Source: UBA4823 sp034436035 (lineage in GTDB: Bacteria; Chloroflexota; Anaerolineae; Anaerolineales; UBA4823). From it: a stretch of DNA of 5,076 bases. The position numbers and the translations under genes are program-made. Shown here piece by piece: positions 1 to 4,283 of the stretch (within the stretch, counting starts at the first letter, position 1; each line of letters begins with the position of its first letter). The stretch spans positions 1-5,076 of the forward strand of contig DAOTVW010000097.1 of assembly GCA_034436035.1 (NCBI GenBank). Direction: 5' to 3'. Under the pieces are notes generated by a model, which was not told the origin of the DNA, ran no database searches, and saw only the letters and a list, made by a program, of their open reading frames with translations.

Positions 1-72
1 TCTTTTTACTAAATTTGGCGGATGTCTAAATAGATTATTTTTGTTATGCCCTTAAATAGGGATAAATTTTAG

Positions 73-336
73 TTATTCCAATGGTATTTGCGGTCTATAG
101 TGGGAATTTACCTGCCACACTTTCACAGGTTTATTCTTCCCGGTATGACAGACATTGCTCAATGGACATTGCGAACAGGCTTCGGTACAAGATTCGACCT
201 GATGAATGTACCCTAATGCTTCGAGATGTTCTAACATGACGAGTACCATTTGGGGAGTTGTGGAAAGTTGCTTTGCTATTTGCTCGGTGCTGAGTGTTTC
301 GTTGGATTGAAGTGCTTGGAGAAGTTTTTGTAACAT
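73..336 (-). CDS. feoC: FeoC-type winged-helix protein with four-cysteine cluster
   Basis: This is a small cytoplasmic accessory protein of the Feo ferrous-iron transporter (87 residues, the usual size for FeoC). Residues 1-47 look like a winged-helix DNA-binding fold: helix LQKLLQALQ, then a helix-turn-helix around STEQIAKQLSTTPQMVLVML and a wing-like EALGYIHQV. A cysteine cluster follows at C50-x3-C54-x2-C57-x5-C63, which matches the Fe-S or metal-binding loop of FeoC proteins. The basic tail after residue 67 has no recognised motif. The ATG lies one base after the feoB stop, with AAGGG 6 bases upstream, so it is the last gene of the feoABC operon and probably translationally coupled. In other bacteria FeoC is proposed to regulate feo transcription or protect FeoB from proteolysis; which role applies here cannot be seen. 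Assignment rests on size, fold pattern, cysteines and position. Confidence 0.82.
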   Translation of the reverse strand: MLQKLLQALQSNETLSTEQIAKQLSTTPQMVLVMLEHLEALGYIHQVESCTEACSQCPLSNVCHTGKNKPVKVWQVNSHYRPQIPLE

Positions 337-337
337 T

Positions 338-2380
338 TCAAACCCTTAGCGCCACGGCAATCCAATAAACAGCGCTGCTCACCGCAAAGGATACTACCAG
401 CATGAGAAGAATATTCAAAACCGTCCAGCGCCATGATCCGGTCTCTTGATGGATCACCGCCATAGTAGCTGCGCAAGGGATGAAAAGCATTGTGGCAGAT
501 AAAAATGCCAGCGCACTCGCATGGGAGAAAGTGCTGGTCAATATTTGAGCCAACCCAACCCCTTGTGAATTACCAAAGACGACCCCCAACGTGGCGATCG
601 CATTCTCTTTTGCCATAAAACTAGTCAAAAGTGCAACCGTTAATCGCCAATCTAACCCCATCATGCGCCCAATTGGTTCAACCCAATGTCCGATGCGCGC
701 CAGGATACTGCTATTAAGATCTCCATTGGGCAAAACGGATAATACCCAGATGATCACCGATAAGAATAAAATAGTCGTACCCGCTTTTTGGATAAAAGCC
801 AAGGAACGCTGCCACACCAACAATCCAATCGTGCGCCAATTCGGTAAATGATAAAGGGGCATTTCCATAATAAAGGCCGATCGTTGCCCTTTGAAAATTA
901 CCCGGTTTAGCAGCGTCCCAACCAGCACTAACATCAAAAGGGATAACAGCACAAATCCCCAACTAACGAGAGTTGCGTAGGGGCCAAAAAATGCGGCAGC
1001 TATAAAAGCAACTACTGCCATTCGAGCGGTGCAGGGCATAAAGGGGGTGACTAGTATCGTGAGCAGACGAGCCTGTTCGGAATCAATCACCCGCGAGCCG
1101 ATCACAGCTGGAACGTTACATCCAAAGCCCAGAAACAAGGGTAAAAAAGACTTTCCGTGCAGCCCCATTAAGTGCATAAAATTATCCATCACGTAAGCAG
1201 CCCGAGCCATATAACCAATATCTTCTAACAAGCCGAATACAGCAAAGAATATAGCCAAAATGGGGAGAAAAGTGAGGACAGACCCGACACCACCGAGAAT
1301 CCCATCCACGACTAAACTATGTACCCAAAACGGAACATTCCTCAACAAAACATCAGCCCAGCTAATCAATCCGCCAATTAAATACGTTTCCAGCCAATTT
1401 TGTATCGGCGAACCAACCGTAAAAGTCACCCAAAACACCGCACCTAAAACCAGTCCTAAAAAGATCAATCCCCAGAGGGGATGGGCAGCCCAGCGGTCGA
1501 GACGTTCCGTGACGCTAATTTGACCAATAGGGGGGCGTGCTACGGCTGCTCGGATCATCCGTCCCACCCATTCATAACGGCCCGATGCCACCGCCATTTG
1601 CGCATCGTCATGGTTTAATAGAACCTGATGCACCGCCTGCCATTTTTCGGCTGGCAAAATCTCTTGCATCATCTTCGTCAATTCGCTATCGCCCTCTAAT
1701 AACTTCAACGCCACCCATTCTGTCGGATATGGTGGAGGCACATGCCCGCTTATTAATCGACTGATATCTTGTAAAGCCTGGCGATGATCCGAGCGGATCT
1801 CCGGAACGCGTGGCATCAAAACACGCTCACCATTCAAGACTTGCCGAATAACCTCTAATAGCTCCCGTACCCCTTGGGCGCGGGTTGCCACCATCGGCAC
1901 CACCGGCACCCCTAAAGCTGTTTGCAGGATATCTACATCCACATGTAACCCCTCATGCTCAGCCACGTCCACCATATTCAACGCGACCACCAGAGGAGAA
2001 GGTAAGCTAATCAACTCTGCCACCAAATAAAGGCTGCGCTCCAAATTCGCGGCGCTGACCACAGCAACCACTACATCTGGTTGTTCCCTAAGGATAAACT
2101 CGCGCGCAATCACTTCTTCAGGCGAATTTGCAGTAAGGCTATATGTACCGGGTAAATCCACGATGCGCACTGGTGTGCTATCCAAAGAAAAGGTCCCTTC
2201 GCGCCGCTCAACGGTTTTGCCAGGCCAGTTTCCGACATGTTGGTTTAATCCGGTGAGCAAGTTAAATAGCGTAGATTTGCCCATGTTCGGCTGACCCGCC
2301 AGGGCGATTAAAGGAATCTCGTGGCGCGCAAGCGGGTATGCAGCAGAATCCGTCAATGAGTTTAGCGCCGATTCGGTCAT
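338..2380 (-). CDS. feoB: ferrous iron transport protein B (FeoB), GTP-dependent Fe(II) permease
   Basis: FeoB is the inner-membrane Fe(II) uptake channel with a fused N-terminal G-protein domain. In this 680-residue protein the G motifs are all visible: G1 GQPNMGKST at 29-37, the switch I threonine T56 in GNWPGKTVERREG, G3 DLPG at 75-78, G4 NMVD at 135-138, and a G5-like VATRAQG at 164-170. A helical GDI-like linker spans roughly 190-280. The rest is hydrophobic, with about eight to ten membrane segments from residue 302 to the end. Family signatures include GLLEDIGYMARAAYVMD (384-400), GFGCNVPA (418-425), PCTARM (449-454), MAKENAIATLG (589-599) and PCAATM (635-640). Cysteines 421, 450 and 636 sit in the conserved pore-region positions. 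It is somewhat shorter than the 773-residue E. coli protein but has every core element and looks intact. Its ATG overlaps the feoA stop by 4 bases, with AAAGGA and GGAG upstream. G1 has Q where most family members have N. Confidence 0.98.
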   Translation of the reverse strand: MTESALNSLTDSAAYPLARHEIPLIALAGQPNMGKSTLFNLLTGLNQHVGNWPGKTVERREGTFSLDSTPVRIVDLPGTYSLTANSPEEVIAREFILREQPDVVVAVVSAANLERSLYLVAELISLPSPLVVALNMVDVAEHEGLHVDVDILQTALGVPVVPMVATRAQGVRELLEVIRQVLNGERVLMPRVPEIRSDHRQALQDISRLISGHVPPPYPTEWVALKLLEGDSELTKMMQEILPAEKWQAVHQVLLNHDDAQMAVASGRYEWVGRMIRAAVARPPIGQISVTERLDRWAAHPLWGLIFLGLVLGAVFWVTFTVGSPIQNWLETYLIGGLISWADVLLRNVPFWVHSLVVDGILGGVGSVLTFLPILAIFFAVFGLLEDIGYMARAAYVMDNFMHLMGLHGKSFLPLFLGFGCNVPAVIGSRVIDSEQARLLTILVTPFMPCTARMAVVAFIAAAFFGPYATLVSWGFVLLSLLMLVLVGTLLNRVIFKGQRSAFIMEMPLYHLPNWRTIGLLVWQRSLAFIQKAGTTILFLSVIIWVLSVLPNGDLNSSILARIGHWVEPIGRMMGLDWRLTVALLTSFMAKENAIATLGVVFGNSQGVGLAQILTSTFSHASALAFLSATMLFIPCAATMAVIHQETGSWRWTVLNILLMLVVSFAVSSAVYWIAVALRV

Positions 2381-2634
2381 GCTCCATTCCTTTGCACGAT
2401 AATGTGGGCAGCTTCTCCCCGGCCCAGAGCCACCCGCGTATCACGAACCGATACAATCAATGGTCCCCGCCCAAAATTTTGAACCATAGTCAACTCTACA
2501 CCCGGCGTAAAACCCAAGGAAGTCAGCCTGCCAACCAACCACTTACCGCCGCGCAGCCCAACCATGCGCGCCCGTTCACCGGGTTTGATCTGAATGAGTG
2601 GACATACTACATTGTTTTCTGCCTCCAATTTCAT
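2377..2634 (-). CDS. feoA: ferrous iron transport protein A (FeoA), SH3-like
   Basis: FeoA is a small cytoplasmic protein needed for FeoB-mediated Fe(II) uptake, thought to bind FeoB. The 85-residue sequence covers one SH3-like FeoA domain. The diagnostic core is visible: GRLTSLGFTPGVELTM (residues 35-50), then FGRGPLIVSVRDTRVALGR (54-72) and the closing AAHIIVQ (75-81). It is the first gene of the feo operon, and its TGA overlaps the feoB ATG. The start is ambiguous. The ATG at 2634 directly abuts GAGGAG (2635-2640), which is too close for that sequence to serve as its ribosome binding site. The TTG two codons later (2628) has the same GAGGAG at a normal 6-base distance, so the true product may be 83 residues. 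The difference does not touch the domain. Confidence 0.95.
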   Translation of the reverse strand: MKLEAENNVVCPLIQIKPGERARMVGLRGGKWLVGRLTSLGFTPGVELTMVQNFGRGPLIVSVRDTRVALGRGEAAHIIVQRNGA

Positions 2635-2640
2635 CTCCTC
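2635..2640 (-). promoter_or_regulatory. ribosome binding site of feoA that questions its start
   Basis: GAGGAG on the minus strand lies immediately before the ATG at 2634 (no spacer) and 6 bases before the TTG at 2628. Normal Shine-Dalgarno spacing favours the TTG; codon preference favours the ATG. Confidence 0.5.
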
Positions 2641-2644
2641 ATTC

Positions 2645-2672
2645 TTGACGTTTTAGATAATTGCTGTATAAT
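2645..2672 (+). promoter_or_regulatory. sigma-70-type promoter reading towards the DtxR-family gene
   Basis: TTGACG (2645-2650) and a perfect TATAAT (2667-2672) are separated by 16 bases. The predicted start is near 2679, leaving a leader of about 100 bases before the regulator ATG at 2778. The element lies inside the predicted feo 5' untranslated region and faces the feo promoter. It is seen in sequence only. A second TATAAT at 2765-2770 is an alternative promoter for the same gene. Confidence 0.55.
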
Positions 2673-2681
2673 TTGTATACA
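2665..2681. promoter_or_regulatory. 17-bp inverted repeat over the regulator's -10 box (candidate operator)
   Basis: TGTATA-N5-TATACA is a perfect 6-bp inverted repeat whose left arm overlaps the TATAAT at 2667-2672. The right part, TGTATACA (2674-2681), is itself palindromic. The position suits autorepression of the regulator gene. Because the region is AT-rich, a chance repeat is possible. Confidence 0.35.
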
Positions 2682-2694
2682 TGAATATAATATA

Positions 2695-2713
2695 TTAGTA
2701 TATGCTAACCATC
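2695..2713. promoter_or_regulatory. DtxR/IdeR-box-like operator at the feo transcription start
   Basis: TTAGTATAT-G-CTAACCATC matches the 19-bp DtxR/IdeR consensus (TTAGGTTAG-C-CTAACCTAA) at 12 of the 18 arm positions by eye, with TTAG and CTAACC intact. It contains the near-palindrome TTAG-TATATG-CTAA. It sits directly downstream of the minus-strand TATAAT (2717-2722), covering the predicted feo start near 2710. That is the classic position for repression by a metal-loaded DtxR-family dimer, and such a regulator is encoded next door. Binding is inferred. Confidence 0.45.
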
Positions 2714-2716
2714 CTT

Positions 2717-2746
2717 ATTATATATCATAAATTTGTTGATTGTCAA
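2717..2746 (-). promoter_or_regulatory. feoABC promoter (sigma-70 type)
   Basis: On the minus strand a perfect TTGACA (2746-2741) and a perfect TATAAT (2722-2717) are separated by 18 bases. Transcription would start near 2710, giving a feo leader of about 75 bases before feoA. Both hexamers match consensus exactly, so this is the strongest promoter prediction in the window. Confidence 0.65.
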
Positions 2747-2764
2747 TTGTGACTTATATCCATT

Positions 2765-2770
2765 TATAAT
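2765..2770 (+). promoter_or_regulatory. alternative -10 box that would give a leaderless regulator mRNA
   Basis: A perfect TATAAT ends 7 bases before the regulator ATG at 2778, so transcription would begin at or next to the A of the start codon. No Shine-Dalgarno precedes that ATG, which fits a leaderless message. No convincing -35 hexamer lies at 16-18 bases, which weakens the call. Confidence 0.25.
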
Positions 2771-2777
2771 TAGACCT

Positions 2778-3455
2778 ATGAGCACGAAAATCAGTGAAAC
2801 GATTGAAGATTACCTCAGCATCATGTTGGTTTTGGAACGCGATCATGAACCGATTGTGGGTGCGCGCCTGGCAGAGTTGATTGGTGTCTCGCCACCAACG
2901 GTGACAAATACCCTGAAGCGGATGGCGCGAGATGGCTACATCTCCATGGATGAGAAGAACGGCACTCATTTAACAGAACGAGGGTTAGAAGCGGCGAAAT
3001 CGGTCATGCGCCGGCATATGTTGACAGAATGGCTGCTTACTCCGATGCTGGGATGGTCAAAAACGCATTCCCAAGCCCATTCTATGGAACACGCCGTATC
3101 AGAGGAATTGGAAGCTGCCTTAAAAAATGATTTAGAGAATCCACCCGTCTGCCCCCATGGTAATCCGCTGCCCGGTTTCGAACACGTGGTAGCTGAATGG
3201 AAACCGCTCTTATCCTTTGCAGTGGGCAGCGTCATCGTCATTCGCAGGATTCATGAATTAGCCGAACAGGATCCGGAGCTTTTGGCATTTCTCGAAGCGA
3301 AACAGGTGATGCCCGGGAGAACTGCTACAATCACCGAAAATATTCCCTTCAATCAAACAATAACACTCGAAATCAATCACCAGCAAGCCATAATAGGCTA
3401 CCGTGTTGCGCAGTATATCTACGCCACTCCGGCTTTACTGCCCGAAGCAGCCTGA
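2778..3455 (+). CDS. DtxR-family metal-dependent transcriptional regulator
   Basis: This is a cytoplasmic metalloregulator that probably uses Fe(II) or Mn(II) as co-repressor; the divergent feo operon is its likely target. The 225-residue protein has all three family domains. An N-terminal winged helix includes VGARLAELIGVSPPTVTNTLKRM (27-49). The metal-binding/dimerisation domain spans roughly 70-145, with H80, E84, H97, H101, E104 and H105. A C-terminal FeoA/SH3-like domain covers about 155-220. The ATG at 2778 gives the usual family start, with IEDYL at residue 9. An in-frame TTG at 2733 would add 15 residues with no family look and would run through the feo -35 box, so I rejected it. There is no Shine-Dalgarno before the ATG. 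D11 aligns with the Mn-favouring Asp8 of MntR, but position 101 is His where DtxR has Cys and MntR has Glu. Metal identity, and hence the names ideR, dtxR or mntR, stays open. Confidence 0.95.
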   Translation: MSTKISETIEDYLSIMLVLERDHEPIVGARLAELIGVSPPTVTNTLKRMARDGYISMDEKNGTHLTERGLEAAKSVMRRHMLTEWLLTPMLGWSKTHSQAHSMEHAVSEELEAALKNDLENPPVCPHGNPLPGFEHVVAEWKPLLSFAVGSVIVIRRIHELAEQDPELLAFLEAKQVMPGRTATITENIPFNQTITLEINHQQAIIGYRVAQYIYATPALLPEAA

Positions 3456-3505
3456 ATGTAATCCACTCAGCAATAGTTCGAGCAGGATGCTTCACTTAAC
3501 TTGCA

Positions 3506-3522
3506 GCAACCATTTAGGTTGC
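3506..3522. terminator. short hairpin downstream of the regulator gene
   Basis: GCAACC (3506-3511) and GGTTGC (3517-3522) form a perfect 6-bp, fairly GC-rich stem with the 5-base loop ATTTA. It lies 50 bases after the regulator stop in the convergent gap. No T-run follows on either strand, so an intrinsic terminator is only a weak possibility. Confidence 0.25.
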
Positions 3523-3539
3523 CCTTGTGCCACTAAGAA

Positions 3540-3579
3540 TGTTCTCCTTAGAACAATCTCACCTTAACCTAAGAGAACA
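3540..3579. terminator. long imperfect inverted repeat between convergent genes
   Basis: TGTTCTC (3540-3546), one bulged C, then TTAG (3548-3551) pair with CTAA (3569-3572) and GAGAACA (3573-3579): 11 bp with one bulge and a 17-base loop. An alternative local hairpin TGTTCT-CCTT-AGAACA (3540-3555) uses the same left arm. AGAACAATCT is directly repeated at 3550-3559 and 3574-3583. It lies just past the ends of two convergent genes, so a bidirectional terminator is the likeliest role, although neither strand has a clean T-tract. Confidence 0.35.
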
Positions 3580-3585
3580 ATCTTA

Positions 3586-4155
3586 CTATTTTCCTATGGG
3601 ACCTTGCAGCGCATGGATGGGAAGGGGTAGCCCTGCCACCATGAAAAAAACCTCTTCAGCTTTAGCGGCGATCTTTTGATTCGCTCGCCCTAAAACATCG
3701 CGATATACACGCCCAAGCGGATACGGTGGGACTAACCCGAGCCCGACCTCGTTGGAAACGATAATCCAATCCGCAGAATGCGTTGCAACCCAGTCCAACA
3801 ATTCATTTACCTCGCGATCCACCGCTTCGGTCACTTTTTGCTCATCCACGTTTTCCTCTGTGCCGCTTGCTAACAGGATATTACTCACTAACAAAGTCAG
3901 GCAATCCAAGAGAATGATCTCAGCAGGATAACGGTGATGGGCAAGGGCCTGGCTCACATTCAGGGGGACCTCCAATGTTCGCCAATGCTGCGGCCGTTCC
4001 TGCTGATGTGCCATGATGCGCTGCTGCATTTCCGCATCGAATGCCTGAGCAGTAGCGATAAACAGCACATTCTTGCCGCGTTGGCTGGCTAATTGCTGGG
4101 CATAATGGGATTTTCCACTGCGCGCACCCCCTAAGATGAAGGTGATTTTTCCCAA
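3586..4155 (-). CDS. cobU: adenosylcobinamide kinase / adenosylcobinamide-phosphate guanylyltransferase
   Basis: This bifunctional cytoplasmic enzyme of cobalamin nucleotide-loop assembly and salvage (also called CobP) phosphorylates adenosylcobinamide, then transfers GMP to give AdoCbi-GDP. The 189-residue reading is close to the roughly 180 residues of enterobacterial CobU. Visible motifs, numbered from the TTG start, are the P-loop GGARSGKS (9-16), then IATAQAFDAEMQQRIMAH with H50 matching the guanylylated histidine, RPQHWRTLE (54-62), LLDCLTLLVSN (82-92), VSNEVGLGLVP (133-143) and YRDVLGRANQKIA (151-163). The frame can be extended to a TTG at 4200, but the TTG at 4155 has AAGGAG 7 bases upstream and places the conserved beta-strand and P-loop at the usual distance from the N terminus. 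No other cobalamin gene or cobalamin riboswitch is visible nearby, so partner enzymes must be encoded elsewhere. The gene appears to be monocistronic here. Confidence 0.95.
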   Translation of the reverse strand: MGKITFILGGARSGKSHYAQQLASQRGKNVLFIATAQAFDAEMQQRIMAHQQERPQHWRTLEVPLNVSQALAHHRYPAEIILLDCLTLLVSNILLASGTEENVDEQKVTEAVDREVNELLDWVATHSADWIIVSNEVGLGLVPPYPLGRVYRDVLGRANQKIAAKAEEVFFMVAGLPLPIHALQGPIGK

Positions 4156-4162
4156 ATCAAAA

Positions 4163-4168
4163 CTCCTT
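4163..4168 (-). promoter_or_regulatory. ribosome binding site that fixes the cobU TTG start
   Basis: AAGGAG on the minus strand is 7 bases before the TTG at 4155. The only other in-frame candidates, TTG at 4200 and the adjacent GTG at 4197, have no Shine-Dalgarno. Confidence 0.75.
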
Positions 4169-4170
4169 AA

Positions 4171-4191
4171 AAAATAACTTGGTGTTATTTT
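4171..4191. repeat. 8-bp inverted repeat in the cobU leader
   Basis: AAAATAAC (4171-4178) and GTTATTTT (4184-4191) are perfect inverted arms around TTGGT. Read as cobU mRNA this is a weak AT-only hairpin followed by a T-run just before the ribosome binding site. Read as DNA it covers the predicted cobU start and -10 box. Its role is unknown; operator or leader structure are both possible. Confidence 0.4.
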
Positions 4192-4200
4192 ACTCACCAA
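4179..4200. promoter_or_regulatory. inverted repeat TTGGTG-N10-CACCAA (candidate operator)
   Basis: Perfect 6-bp arms lie at 4179-4184 and 4195-4200, with centres 16 bp apart, as expected for a dimeric repressor contacting one DNA face. The site spans the predicted cobU -10 box and the -35 of the divergent promoter. No regulator is encoded beside it in the window. Confidence 0.35.
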
Positions 4201-4208
4201 TTTATAAT
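4179..4208 (+). promoter_or_regulatory. possible promoter for the unknown gene at 4284
   Basis: A perfect TATAAT (4203-4208) is preceded by a poor -35, TTGGTG (4179-4184), at 18 bases. The start would be near 4215, with a leader of about 70 bases. It overlaps the cobU promoter on the other strand. Confidence 0.35.
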
Positions 4209-4216
4209 AGTGTAAA
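4187..4216 (-). promoter_or_regulatory. cobU promoter candidate
   Basis: On the minus strand TTTACA (4216-4211) and TAAAAT (4192-4187) are 18 bases apart, each one mismatch from consensus. Transcription from about 4180 would leave a leader of roughly 25 bases with the ribosome binding site, consistent with the 4155 start. Confidence 0.45.
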
Positions 4217-4283
4217 ATATATTTTAATAAAATTTATCTTTTCTTTTAATCGGGTGGAATTAATTATTAGAATTTATTAGACA

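Noticed and set aside
49..61. Small hairpin CCCT-TAAAT-AGGG after feoC, a possible operon terminator.
   Set aside because: The stem is only 4 bp and no T-run follows on the minus strand, so it does not qualify as a terminator.
591..1764. Several plus-strand reading frames of 75-87 residues opposite feoB.
   Set aside because: They lie wholly within feoB, whose motifs are intact on the minus strand; they are shadow frames.
2688..2697. Perfect 10-bp palindrome TAATATATTA.
   Set aside because: It contains only A and T in an AT-rich promoter region, where such palindromes are expected by chance.
2338..2730. A plus-strand 130-residue reading frame opposite feoA.
   Set aside because: It is antisense to feoA and its leader, shows low-complexity non-protein-like sequence, and has no family motif or ribosome binding site.
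2733..2777. An N-terminal extension of the DtxR-family protein from TTG 2733.
   Set aside because: The 15 added residues do not look like the family, there is no ribosome binding site, and the stretch overlaps the feo -35 box and a TATAAT.
3554..3573. Half-site resembling a DtxR box (CTTAACCTAAG) in the convergent gap.
   Set aside because: Only the right arm matches (TAACCTAA); the left arm has no similarity and no promoter is nearby.
4156..4283. Cobalamin riboswitch upstream of cobU.
   Set aside because: The leader predicted from the promoter is only about 25 bases, and even the full 128-bp gap lacks a B12-box-like GCCACTG and GC-rich paired elements.
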